Position numbers and translations under genes: made by a program | Notes under the pieces: generated by a model | The model's input: only the letters and a program-made list of their open reading frames with translations | Told to the model about the DNA's origin: nothing | The model's database searches: none | Source of the DNA: Euglena gracilis | Taxonomy: Eukaryota; Euglenida; Euglenophyceae; Euglenales | Length of the DNA: 64,000 bases | Direction of reading: 5' to 3' | Assembly (NCBI GenBank): GCA_039621445.1 | Contig: CP154956.1 | Span: 79,418,474-79,482,473 of the forward strand | Part shown: positions 8,167 to 18,301 of the stretch, in pieces | Layout of the letters: each line of letters starts with the position of its first letter | How positions within the stretch are numbered: the first letter of the stretch is position 1

Positions 8167-11003
8167 TGACCCGCCGGAGGGTGGCCCCTGCTCCCCCAGC
8201 CCCCCGGGCCCACAAGGCCGGCCTCGCCCTGCGCCCCATGAACGCCTTCGTCAACACCGCAGGCGGCGTCCTGCTCTTCGGGGTGGACGCGGACGGCATG
8301 GCGCGGGGGCTCGTGGTGGACCGGCTGTACCAGGTGCGTCGGGTCCCCCCAAAGGGAGGCACACAGCCATACATCTGCCTCATATGATCATTAGGAATGT
8401 GAATAGTCGTGGTCAGAGGCGTTGCGTTGTGGGGGAAGGGGAGTGTTGGCCGGGTCGACCCGTGGCCATTTTCGCCATCAATCGTCTTCGAGCGTCGTCA
8501 ATCATCGTCGTCTTTGCATCTGAAAATCTTGAACAATGGATTTATCGCTATCACTCCGCATATTTCATACCACCCTCTGTTGTTCCCTCCCCTCCGTGCT
8601 TGATGTTTTTCTTCGGATTTTATGGATAGCCGGTGCAAAAAGGTGGATGCATGCAGATTAATTAGCCCCCCAAGAAATTTCAAAGTGGATATAGTCGCAA
8701 AAGTGCTTTCCCTAAAAACCTGGACCTTCAGGGCACTTTTGGGTTTTATCTCATCGATTTTCGTCATTTTTCGATTTAGGATTTGGATTTGGGGGTATTG
8801 TATTTGTGTTTATTCTCTGTCGGATTTGCATATTTCGTTCAATAAACATGAACATAGAACAACCCCCCCCCAAAAAAGCATATTTCAATGGTTCAAATGT
8901 TTCGAAAACGTCATTTTTTGCACGATGCTTGATCATTGAACAGATCTAAATAAATTGAATAATAATATCTAATAAATAATTGTTTTCTCTCAGGCCATCC
9001 TCCAGCGGACCGTCGCCAACATCTTTCAGGCGTTCCGTCCTCCTGCCTGGGATGGGGCCCAGCCCTCATCAGACAGCAAACCAGAGGAGGTCCAAACTCC
9101 TGAGAAGTCGAAAAAGGAAAGCCCAAAATCAGTATTTCGAAAGAGAAAAAATGTAACACATTCAAAGTAAAATCTAGCTTGTTTCTATTTTTTTGGAGTC
9201 ATTCAAGGGACAAACACTGAGCAATACTTTGCACCTGGCATTGTAGACTTCAAGTTGACGAACTTTTTGCTTTTGTTCTTTTTTCATGCAAAGCTGAGGT
9301 TGAGCAGGTTTATTTGCCTGTTCTCAGGAGTGGGCAATGGCTGACTGAATTTCAGGCTGGGGAGGGGTTTAAGACCAAACACCACCCACAAACCCCCCAA
9401 AGATTCGAAGGATGGTGCAAATTTACATTTTCGACACATTTCACACAATTGAGATGTACTTTTGGCGTTTTGTCAATCTCATATGTCGCGATGCGCGTCA
9501 CAACGTCACACCTTTGTTGGGAGGCCATCTTGGGGCTTTGAGAGCTGACTGGTGGGTGTTTTTTTTTGGACTGGAGAATGCCAGTCTGTTGTGGCTTCTG
9601 CCAACGTGGACCAGCTTTTGCAGGCTATTCAACCCCTCTGGAAAACATCCGGCCTTCCACAGGCATCCCCCATTGGCACTCCCTGGGCGCATCCCTGTGG
9701 CCCGTCCCCCCGGAGGCCTTCGAGGTCGGCTTTTGGCCGCTGTATGACCGGGCCACTGGCCGCCCCATGGGCCGTGTCGTCGTCGCGGTGCTGATTGTCC
9801 CCACCGGCCTGGTCCACAACTACATGTGGCGCATTTATGTCCGCGAAGGTGCGCCGTTCTCATGTCTGAGATTTTTTTGTCAGAATGGGTGTGCCAGGAC
9901 ACGTATGTGTTTTACGGTGCCCCTTTGTGAGCCTTTCTTAAGGCTTTTCTCATATTTTTTTTTCATTCCTTTTCATTCCTTTTTCATTCATTGCGACTTC
10001 CTGGATGTTGAATGGGTGTTGTTCCATTTTTCAAATTTGCTGGATGTGATTGTTTTGCCCTTTTTCTGGCACAGTTGCTTCGATTGCATTTCAAATTCTG
10101 GATTTCTGGATTTGCCCCTTGCACACGCAAAAGTTGTCCATTCACGATGGGAATCCAGACAGCCTTCCCACAGGCTTCTGCTTTAGGGCTCGTAGCACCC
10201 CCCAGGGGTTTGACTGCAGTTAGTCCAAAGGGCCAGTGGCCAAAAGTGGACAAAAGTGCCCAAAATTGGCCAAAATCAGCATCAAAAGGTCAAAAGTCGC
10301 ATAGGAGGGCCAAAAGTGGGCAAAAGCAGACAAAGGCAACCAAATGGCAGAAGGGGTACCATTGAGGACCTCAAAGGTGATGAGGGTGATGCAGGGCGAT
10401 GCGGGACCCTGAGAGTGGGTGACCCAAGGTGCTTGGGGGGTACCTCTGCCCCCCTCCCGGGGGGGGAGTCTAGCCAAATCATACGAGCGCACCTCCCATT
10501 TTGATGGGTTTTCTAAAGAAAATCAACAAAAATTGCGCAGGCAGGGTCCAAATAGAAGCGCACCGGACCGCCGCCGGAGGCGGCGGTCCGGTAACCCCCC
10601 CAAATAACACCCCCCCCCGGTGGGTTATTTTTACATGGAAAACCAAAGGGAAACAGGGGGGGTGTTATTTGGGGGACGGTGTCATTTGGGGGGTTATGAG
10701 CGCACCTGTGCTTCTATTAGGGGGGGGGTGTTGCTTTTTTCCGGTGGCTTGCAAAATGGGTGGCTCGTGGACCCCCAGGGCCTTTATGCCAACGCCTGGT
10801 CTCCCACCGCAGGGGAGGCAGACCGCGCGGTGGACCTGCCCGAAGACCTGCAGGCCCTCAAGACCACAGTGGTGGGCGGGCGCCGCAAGAAGCCCCGCGT
10901 CATCGCCGGCGGCCGCAGGGGGCGCTGCAAGGGCACGAGCTGGGGGCAGGGCTTGGTTGCCCCCACGACTGGACCCCAGGGGAGGGCGAGACACCCCCTG
11001 TGA
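8167..11003 (+). CDS. Multi-exon Schlafen/AlbA_2-like gene (copy A)
   Basis: Exons proposed: 8167-8333, 8994-9170, 9663-9848, 10813-11003. Exon 1 carries 'FVNTAGGVLLFGVDADG', the signature of the AlbA_2 (Schlafen) fold. Exon 2 continues with an 'ILQRTVANIFQAFRPPAWDG' helix. Exon 3 supplies strands ('FEVGFWPLYDRATGRPMGRV', then 'HNYMWRIYVREG'). Exon 4 starts in the exact phase left by exon 3, has a basic tail ('GRRKKPRVIAGG') and stops at TGA 11001-11003. Exon 2 to 3 lacks an obvious phase-matched donor; exon 2 also runs to TAA 9168-9170. Relatives act in RNA binding or cleavage and antiviral defence in vertebrates; a role here is inference. Copy B shows both silent and missense changes. Confidence 0.55.
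10232..10345 (+). repeat. Short 'CAAAAGTGG' tandem words
   Basis: 'ggccaaaagtggacaaaagt' and variants repeat about ten times in an intron of the AlbA_2-like gene; copy B has the same array near 40712-40820. Similar 'aaaatggcc' words recur at 2780-2815 and 27598-27655. Confidence 0.6.
10543..10717. mobile_element. MITE-like element with perfect hairpin (copy A)
   Basis: The ends read 'ccaaatagaagcgcaccgg' and, inverted, '...gcacctgtgcttctattagg', a roughly 20-bp imperfect terminal inverted repeat. Inside are a perfect hairpin (10562-10592, 14-bp arms, 3-nt loop) and facing 'ccccaaataacacccc' / 'ggggtgttatttgggg' motifs. No coding capacity. It lies in an intron of the AlbA_2-like gene; copy B has it near 41021-41222. 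Confidence 0.5.
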
Positions 11004-11980
11004 CGCAGGCCAGGCTTCAGGGGCCTGAAGACCCGGGGGGGGGGGGGGGCTGCCCCCCGGGGGGTTCCACACCCTGCTGGGTGTGGAAGGCCACCCTCCC
11101 CCTAGTGTCGGCCGCTGGAAGCAAGGTTCAAACCCCCCGAAGAAGCAGTTTTGATTTTTGGCACCCAGTTCGACCCCGGGTTGGGCCCAGTTCCAGCCCG
11201 GGCTGGAGCTGGGGGTGGGGAGGGGGGCAGTCAGCTTGCAGCCTCTTTCCAGCCAGCCCAAATTTTCCAGTCTCTGAGCTAGACCCCCTCCTCCTGATGG
11301 TCTTCAAGCAACGCCCAGGTTGGGTGTCGTTTTGGAGTGACAAAGAAAAAAAGGCCCTGCTAGGGAGCGGCGGCCCACCCCACGGTCACAGATGTGGGCC
11401 GGCAAAGCCCAGCGGTGGGCAACGAGCAGGCCACTTTTTTGAGAGACCCAGAAAAACCAGAGAAAACCAGAGAAAAATGTGAGAGACAAAAATGACACTG
11501 GAGAAATGGAAACCACTCATGCTTTTCCTGTCATTGTTTTCCTCCACTGCTCATCTGCGCTTTTTGGGGAGAGCCGCTTTCAGGCAGGTGAACATTGATA
11601 TCCACATTTTTTCGGCAATTTTCCAGCAATTTCCCTCATTTTCTGCAATTTTCCGCAATTTTTCCGCGACCCCAATTTTTTCGCTTTCCGCAAGCTGAAA
11701 AGGGAGGCGAAATGTGTTCCGGCCATTCCTTGAACGTTCCACATTGGAACCCGGGTGCTTTTTGTTGTTGTTTTTTTTGCAAATTTGCCAAAAATTGCGA
11801 AGTTATGATTTTGTTCTTTTGCATTTTTTGTTGCTGCAAACGAGACAAAAATTCTTTTCACCCCACCTTGCATTGCTGGTGTTGTTCTGGAAGAATTGTC
11901 CCCTCTGGGGGTTTCCCCACATAGGTACGTACGCCGATAAGTGCACTGTCACCCAACAGCAGAATTTTTTTTGCTGTCCA
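11004..11980 (+). other. Non-coding stretch with 'TCCGCAATTTT' repeats
   Basis: 11600-11690 carries 'ttttccgcaatttttccgc'-like words repeated about six times, with further G/C-run patches before it. Copy B has two extra blocks here (about 41650-41960 and 42600-42750). I see no supported gene. Confidence 0.5.
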
Positions 11981-11981
11981 G

Positions 11982-12160
11982 AGGAGGGGCTCTGCAAGCG
12001 GCCTGGTCAGGGACAGAACGGGCCAAGCGGCCCCACACGGCCGATGCCCTCCCGCCTGCGAAGCGACACCGCCCAGCCTCAGAGGACTGGGGGAAGTCGA
12101 CCAAGCGCCTCCAGCAACAATTCAGACAATTTCCCGGCAACTCCGAAGGTTGTCGTATGA
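11982..12160 (+). CDS. Candidate Ser/Pro/Gln-rich terminal exon (copy A)
   Basis: A strong acceptor ('ttttttttgctgtccag') ends at 11981. The frame containing 'KRPGQGQNGPSGPTRPMPS' stops at TGA 12158-12160. Of three simple substitutions in this frame between copies two are silent and one is Thr/Ala; a 1-nt indel near the acceptor shifts the first codons. Unrecognised, low complexity. Confidence 0.35.
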
Positions 12161-12232
12161 TTTCTGACAATGCCCACCGCGTTGCAATGATCCCCGACAA
12201 TTTCCAGACAGTTTTCGACAACATTCCCACAA

Positions 12233-12490
12233 GTGCCCGACCACATCAGCAAATCACTGGCTGTCTGGAAGTGTGTGGCAGCGGCAGCAGACGCGGACTG
12301 GTACCGCAGCGGTCCGGCCGCCGGCGCGGGCCGGGACCGGGCTGCGGGCGGGGGCGGCGGCGGCGGGCAGTATTTCACGACGCCGGGCCACCGGCGTCGC
12401 GGGGGATCGGACGCCCGCGCCCGGCGGACGCTGCGGAGACAGGCGCAGGGCAAGACGCAGGCGCCCGCCCTGGCCAACGGGCTGCACTGA
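12233..12490 (+). CDS. Possible terminal exon, Gly/Arg-rich (copy A)
   Basis: The last part, 'PGHRRRGGSDARARRTLRRQ' and a short tail to TGA 12488-12490, is kept in copy B with two silent and one missense change. The N-terminal part differs by indels in the copies, so only about the last 120 nt are supported. No acceptor with a pyrimidine tract is seen. Confidence 0.3.
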   Translation: MPDHISKSLAVWKCVAAAADADWYRSGPAAGAGRDRAAGGGGGGGQYFTTPGHRRRGGSDARARRTLRRQAQGKTQAPALANGLH

Positions 12491-12633
12491 CCGGTGCTGG
12501 CGCCGCACGTCGCCACACAGTGCGCCACGTCGCTGTTGCCCACACCTTCCCTTCTGCAGGATGGGGGTGGGAAGGTTGCGTTCCGTGGAGTGCCGAGGAA
12601 TTAGGGTCACTGGACTGGTGGCAGAAGGCAGAA

Positions 12634-12980
12634 TCGTGCTCCCTCGAGGCAAGCCGACCAGGGAGGAAGGGACACCGACAGCGAAGCACAAAGACAGTGT
12701 GAGCATGGCAAACGGCATGGAGACGCACGTGCGTGACAGGTAACAAGTAAAAGAGTTTCGGGATTGAAGCAATGATCGCAGAACCCCCAAAAGCATGAGG
12801 CGCAGAGGGCGGACACCTCGGGCTCCGCACTTTGCCCTTGTGAGGCCATGCCTTGCTCGCCGGCGGTGTTGTTTGGATTGTTTGGGCGCGTTGGGTTAGG
12901 AGGTCCCGCTTAGTGCCTTTTTTCGCCGGAGTTGGCTGATTCTTAATTTGCCGTTCGACACCCAGAAGAAAGGAACAGAG
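12634..12980 (+). repeat. DIRS terminal module 1 (copy A)
   Basis: 12634-12700 is the reverse complement of the first part of module 2 ('cctcgagg' with flanking 'ggaagggacaccga'); 12808-12980 runs in the same direction as module 2 ('gaggccatgccttgctcgcc' to 'ttcgacacccagaagaaagg'). Confidence 0.75.
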
Positions 12981-13058
12981 TCTCGAACGAAGGAGAACCA
13001 AGTGGAGAAGTCAACAGAGTAAGAATATCCAGAAAGACACGAACCTGACGAGTGTCAA

Positions 13059-14345
13059 TTGACAAGCCAATTATCAATTTCAAATCTGACTTCAATGAAC
13101 AATGCTGTGGAGAAGAAATTGGCATCAAACACTCGACGTGGACTACCTGGAGCAGCAGTCGCCGCAGCAGCTGGAGAAACTGGAGATGCGGACAGAACGT
13201 GGCGAACCGTGGCCGTCCCTTCCCCCCAGATCCCTTCATCAAAAAATTCCCAGAAAAAACCCCCACCCAGTGACGGCCACGGACTGTGGACCACAGTGGT
13301 CAGAAGGACCAGAACGAGGAAGGAACCCCAAGCCCAATACGGGCAGAAACATCTGGGCATTGGGGCCCCAAAATCAAGCCAGATGGGACAACAGAAACCC
13401 AAAGGATTCCAGGGGCATGTCCCACAAGCCCAACCAGCTGCCAGGAGATGGAATCAAGGACAAGGTGGTGGCCATGGAGGCCAATTCCACAAGCATCTCC
13501 CCACAGGAAGGGGGAGGAAAGGTCTGTCAAATCCCCCCAATTTTTCTAACACAACAACCCCTCCCAAGGGGAAGCAGGGGGGGCACAGCAGCCCCCCCAG
13601 ATTTCCATTGGAGCTGGAGACCAAGGTCAAGAACAGCCCCATGGAGGGGAGACCAAGGCCATATGGGCAAGCCGTCTGTGCAACTTCCTGTGCACGGCCA
13701 TGGCGGCCACGAAGTGCAAGGGACATGGTGGCAAGATTTCACAAGGACAGGGCGGCCAATTTTCACAGGGCGAGGGCGGCCAGTTTTCACAGGGCCATGG
13801 AGGCCAGCATTTATCAGGCCAGGTAGGCCAAATGCGTCAACAAGTCCACTGGGGCCAAAGGGGTGGACCAGAAATGGCCCCCCAGAAGCTAAGGTGCAAA
13901 CCTTATATACATCAACTACAGCAGCCCCAGGAGGATGCCCCCACAGGGGCAGTGGAGGACAAGGGGGCAACCCCCCCTCACATTTCTTGTTCAATGCCCA
14001 TGGCAGGGGCAAGTCAAAACAAGGGGGATACCCAAAAAGGGGCCCCTATGGTATGTCAAATGACAACACCAATGACAAAGTGGAGGACCAGAGAGCCTGT
14101 GAGAAGAGCATGCACACCCCCCCAGCAACCCTTGCAGAATGCTCAATCCCTAGGGGTGCAGTGTCCAACACCCCCCACCCAGCACCCCAAAAATCATCTA
14201 ATTTGGAAAATAAATTCCATGGAGGAAAAATGGGGAGACACCCCCCTGTACCAGAGACTTCAGAAAAGTCTAAAATGGTGGACAAAAAATGCCACCCCAG
14301 CAACATGTCAATTGATCAAAAATGGAATTCAACCCCCCTGGGTAA
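13059..14345 (+). CDS. DIRS gag-like frame, first copy (copy A)
   Basis: Two overlapping frames are long and stop-poor. The C-terminal part 'GDTPLYQRLQKSLKWWTKNA' and 'QLIKNGIQPPWVNPPK' matches the 'W...G..PF..PP' stretch that normally leads into DIRS reverse transcriptase, so this gag is cut off from its pol by module 2. A 24-bp tandem repeat (about 13720-13860) encodes a Gly/Gln-rich octapeptide like 'GQGGQFSQ'; it is cleaner in copy B. The exact start is uncertain; ATG 13094 and the frame from about 13059 are both possible. Confidence 0.5.
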
Positions 14346-14362
14346 ATCCCCCCAAATTGTCC

Positions 14363-14607
14363 TCACAAGGTCTTTGTGCTTCGCCCTCGGTGTCCCGTCC
14401 TCCCTGGTCGGTTTTCCTCGAGGGAGTACGAAAGCACAAAGACATTGTGAGACACCTCGGGCTCCGCGCTTTGCCCTTGTGAGGCCATGCCTTGCTCGCC
14501 GGCGGTGTTGTTTGGTTGCTTGCCTCGCTGGGTTAGGAGGTCCCGCTTAGTGCCTTTTTTTCCCGGCATTGGCCGATTCTTAATTTTCCCTTCGACGCCC
14601 GGAAGAC
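14363..14607 (+). repeat. DIRS terminal module 2 (copy A)
   Basis: Begins 'cctcacaaggtctttgtgct' right where the first gag frame ends and carries the 'ccttgctcgccggcggtgtt' core. It is the direct partner of 12808-12980 and 19399-19590 and the inverted partner of 19064-19410. Confidence 0.75.
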
Positions 14608-14639
14608 AGGAACGTCAAACAGTTATCAATTGGAAAAAG

Positions 14640-15950
14640 AAGATGTCAATCCACCAATTCAAATTCTCCGGAAAAAGACGCCCGTGCAGAATCCCAAACC
14701 TGAAATTGTTGAAGTTTCGCTGACAGGTGCAATTTCCAAGACGAACAGCGCTGGAGAACTTCAGGGGGGAGCAGCGGCAGCTGGACAACCTGACGGCGCG
14801 GGTGGACTGTGGCGGCTGTGGAAATTTCCCCAAAAGAAACTTCCATAACCCAAACCGCCCAAAATGATGGCCACGGACCCTGGAAGACAGTGGTCAGAAG
14901 ACCCCGCAAGGGGCAGAGACAGCAACCAGCAGGCCACTACGGCCATTGGAACCAGGGCCATGGGGCCCAACGGTTCAAATCACACAATGCATTATGCGGG
15001 GCTATGGCAGCCAAAACCGCACAGGCCATGAAGGCAACAAAAGCCATGACGGCACAACAGGCCATGAAGGCATCTACAGCATCAAAAATTGCTGGAACAA
15101 AGGCCAAGGTGGCCACCAGCATCCAGACCCCACAGGACAGGGCAGGGGAATAAAGGGTCAGACACACCACCCCCCTCCTTTCTAAATCACACCACCCCCA
15201 AGGGGTCAAGGGTGGGGTCCCAAGAACCCCTCAAGATTTCAAATGGTCGTGGCGACCCAGAACCCAATCAGGCCATTGGGGCCTTTATCCTCAAGGCCAC
15301 TGGGGCCAGAAAGTTCAACAAGAAGATCAGAAATTACAAAAAAGCCACAGGGGGGGTCCTTCATAGGCCCCCCAGAAGCTAATGGACAGCCCTGCAAGGG
15401 CTTTGTATTTAAATGGGCAGCCCCCTGCCCAGCCCCAATACGAAGATGTCCCCCCAGGGGCCAGCTGGCAACAGGAAGGGGGAGACTCCCCACCAGCATT
15501 TATTCAATCAACAAGGGGGGGACCCTCAGAGGCCCCCCTATGGTATGGCTACCAACCCCATCAACATCATGCAGACCAGATAGGCCAAACAGGGGCAGTA
15601 AGCCCTATGGTATGTATTCCAACAACAAGATCTTCCAGAGAGAGAGAGAGAGAGAGAGAGAAGAGAGGAGAGTGCATGCACATCCCCCCAAAAACATTTG
15701 CTTTTTCCAAGGGCTCAAGCCCTAGGGGCTGTGAAATGTCCAACACCCCCCACCCAGCCCCAAAAGAATCATCTAATTCAGGAAATAAATTACATGGAGG
15801 AAAAATGAGGAGATACCCCCCTGTACCAGAGACTTCAAAAAGTCCAAAATGGAGGTGAAAAAATCCCCCCAGCAACATGTCAATTGATAAAAAACGGAAT
15901 TCAACCCCCCTGGGTAAATCCTCCCCAAGTAGTCCACCCACCCAAAACCC
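14640..15950 (+). CDS. DIRS gag-like frame, second copy (copy A)
   Basis: Diverged tandem paralogue of 13059-14345, broken into several frames. Gly/His/Gln-rich pieces such as 'GHYGHWNQGHG' and 'TGHEGNKSHDGTTGHEG' lie in neighbouring frames. Its end repeats the 'GDTPLYQRLQK' and 'CQLIKNGIQPPWVNPP' stretch of the first gag and then runs on into the reverse transcriptase region, so it is the gag belonging to this pol. A GA dinucleotide run (15638-15661) interrupts it. Degraded. Confidence 0.45.
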
Positions 15951-16094
15951 AGAGCCAACTTGGACCTGAACCAGGCAGAAAAAACCCTATTGGATTACGA
16001 AAAAACTGGGTCAATATAACGACTTTCGGATTCAGACACCCAGCATTTAATCCCATGGTTTCTAACTTCGAAACCAGAAGGGGGAACAACAAAA

Positions 16095-16643
16095 TTGAGA
16101 ATGATCAGCGACTGCAGAGAAATAAACCAGCAGTTTCAAGCAAAACCTTTCAAACTGGATCATATCCAGCACACTTTTCCAGTTTTGGAAAAAGGCCACT
16201 GGGCAGCAAAAATAGACCTGAAAGATGCCTATTTTGATGTTCCATTAAGTCCAGGCCTAGGGCCTTTTTTGAGGCATCAGGTGGGGGGGGGCAGACCTGG
16301 GAATTTTAAACAGGCTGCTTGGGGTAATTTTTTTTCCATGTCAGTGATGAAAACATTCGAAAAACTGTGGATAAAAAGAGGCATCCAGGTGTTGTTTTAC
16401 CTGGACGACATTTTACTGGTGGCCACCACCCAAAATATTTTGCAAAGTCACCTGAACAGAGTCGTAAAAGATTTGCTGAATTCCGAGTTCAAAATCAATG
16501 TGAGAAAGTCCACCCTGCAGCCCACACAAGTGGTAACCCATCTGGGTTTGCAACTTAACTTCAAGGAAGGAAAGTTACAGGTGCCCCCTCAGAAAGTCAA
16601 AACCATCAAAAAGGAACTGGGTAAAAGTGTGAAAAAAAGATAA
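16095..16643 (+). CDS. DIRS reverse transcriptase domain (copy A)
   Basis: Shows 'ISDCREIN' (finger), 'AAKIDLKDAYFDVPL' (motif A with catalytic Asp), and 'FYLDDILLVA' (motif C, two catalytic Asp), then 'THLGLQLN'. Motif B is abnormal: where 'PFGL' is expected the frame reads 'AAWGNFF' after a G9 run, and the alternative frame there contains TAA. This looks like a homopolymer-linked frameshift or real decay. The start is internal to a longer original polyprotein; the frame closes at TAA 16641-16643. Confidence 0.8.
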   Translation: MRMISDCREINQQFQAKPFKLDHIQHTFPVLEKGHWAAKIDLKDAYFDVPLSPGLGPFLRHQVGGGRPGNFKQAAWGNFFSMSVMKTFEKLWIKRGIQVLFYLDDILLVATTQNILQSHLNRVVKDLLNSEFKINVRKSTLQPTQVVTHLGLQLNFKEGKLQVPPQKVKTIKKELGKSVKKR

Positions 16644-16644
16644 T

Positions 16645-17046
16645 ATGTCAAAAAGGCAGTTGGCTGCCATTTTGGGTCAAAAAGGATGCAATCGCATGGT
16701 CCTGCCCTTTTTAAGGGCTTTTACTGACACCCTGGCAATTTTTTTGCTGGCAACGTCCACAGCCCCCTGGGACTCAAAACACACCAGTTCTCAGGAAATC
16801 AAGGCCAAATTAAGGGAAATAAAAACTCTACTGGACACCTGGGGGGGGGGGCAGACCCTTCCCCAAAATGCAACCAGGGAGTTACACTCAGACAGCAGCA
16901 CCCATGCCTGGGGGGGGGGGGGGCTGGACATCCACACAGGAGAAATTGTGCAGGAATTTTGGAGAAAATACTCCATTTTACACATAAACGTAAAGGAGCT
17001 CAGTGCAGCAATCAGCACTGTGAAAAGATTGAGCAAACCTGGGTAA
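16645..17046 (+). CDS. DIRS RNase H-like domain (copy A)
   Basis: Continues pol immediately after the RT frame closes. 'ELHSDSSTHAWGG' is the first catalytic Asp block typical of DIRS/Ngaro RNase H, and 'HINVKELSAAIS' is the following Glu block. A G12 run (16911-16922) lies in the first block. The copy B frame (47586-47987) encodes the same protein. Confidence 0.7.
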   Translation: MSKRQLAAILGQKGCNRMVLPFLRAFTDTLAIFLLATSTAPWDSKHTSSQEIKAKLREIKTLLDTWGGGQTLPQNATRELHSDSSTHAWGGGGLDIHTGEIVQEFWRKYSILHINVKELSAAISTVKRLSKPG

Positions 17047-17156
17047 AGAGCTTCTTTGTCCGTAGAAAACCACGTAATTTACTATTACCTGACCAAAGGG
17101 GGGGGGCAGAAAGGACCCTTTCAACACAATGCTAAGACCGTTTTTCAAATGGTGCA

Positions 17157-17629
17157 TAAACCCCCCCCAAAAATAAGACCCGGGTCTTATTTTGGGTCCT
17201 TTGCTGGAAACCTCCAGGGGGGTCTTATTTTGGGGGGAGGGCTTATTTTTGGATTTTTCTTGACCGACCTGGGCCCGAAAAAAAACGTCATTTTTAAGGT
17301 TTCTAAAAGCATTAAAAAATTTCCTTCACCGCTTCGCGCCATGTTTAAATTGATGTAAATTGACATTTAGCATGTTTTTAGCATGTTTTTTTTTGCATTT
17401 CAAGAATCTGAAATTTTTTGAAATTTTATCGTTTTTGTGTGTGAAATTTGGGTTTTTGGCAATTTCTCAGGAAAAATTTTCACCGTTCCCGGCGCTTCGC
17501 GCCGTCAGGGGGGGTCTTATTTATGGGGGGGGTCTTATTTTTGGATTTTTGCTCGATCGGCCCAGGGGGGGTCTTATTTTTGGGGGGGTCTTATTTTTGG
17601 GGGGGGTCTTATTTTTGGGGGGGGGTTTA
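17157..17629. mobile_element. MITE-like element inside DIRS pol (copy A)
   Basis: Inverted ends 'AACCCCCCCCAAAAATAAGA' and its reverse complement are flanked by TA on both sides (17157-17158, 17628-17629), as for Tc1/mariner-type TA duplications. The right subterminal region repeats 'GGGTCTTATTTTTGGGG' several times. It interrupts the recombinase-RNase H part of pol and has no coding capacity. Copy B carries it at 48098-48540, one internal repeat unit shorter. Confidence 0.7.
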
Positions 17630-17639
17630 GAGCACCAAG

Positions 17640-18213
17640 TAAACCTCCAAGTCAACTGGGTGCCTTAAAAAAATTGCCTGGCAGACCCCATAAGCAGATG
17701 GGAAATGGACAGGGGGGATTACTTAGACCCCAACTTTTTCAATGGTTAAGACAGCAATTCCAAAAGTTCATAAATTTGGAAACAGATTTATTTGCCTCCC
17801 CAGGCCACAAAAAAATTGCCCAGTTTCGTGGCCAGGTGGTCCCACTGGGATGTCACAGCAGTAAATGCATTGCAATGTCCACTGGACAAAATTGGGGATC
17901 TTTATGCAAACCCCCCCGGTCAATAATTGAAAAATTTCTCACCAGGTTGAAAATGTTTCCCCATACCAAAGCTTTGATGGTCACCCCCTGCTGGGATTCA
18001 GCCACCTGGTGGCCCCAATTAACAAAAATGAAAGTTCCAGGGACCCCCTGCCTGAATCACCCCCTACAAGGGTATGTTCACCAATTGCAGGGGAGAAAAA
18101 ATGCCACCCCCCAGGTGGCCCCTCCTTTGCATGATTTGATCAAGCAAGTTTTGGAGGGGAAACAAATTCAGGTTTGGACCATTGAAGATTTCCTGGGGAG
18201 AAACCCCAGTTGA
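17640..18213 (+). CDS. DIRS pol region between RNase H and recombinase (copy A)
   Basis: 'LETDLFASPGHKK' and 'LMVTPCWDSATWWPQL' are the conserved 'DLFAS' and 'P.W....WWP' blocks that follow RNase H in DIRS elements. In A an A7 run after 'GHKK' shifts the frame; in B the run is A6 and the frame continues 'LPSFVARWSHWDVTAV'. A C7 run downstream shifts it back in both. Ends at TGA 18211-18213. Confidence 0.65.
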
Positions 18214-18301
18214 CAACGTTATCAGAGTGCTTTTGCACATCTGTGGGTAATTCTGGAGCAAATGGGAATGCCCCCCCCCCCCTGAAGCCACCACAGACCA
18301 A

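Noticed and set aside
9552-9794. Plus-strand frame 'VVASANVDQLLQAIQPLWKT' overlapping exon 3
   Set aside because: Protein-like at first sight, but the copy B changes in it are missense (Ala/Val, Trp/Cys, Ser/Pro) and it becomes Arg/Pro-rich shadow sequence over exon 3.
9498-9902. Minus-strand frame over AlbA_2 exon 3
   Set aside because: Shadow frame; exon 3 phase matches exon 4 on the plus strand.
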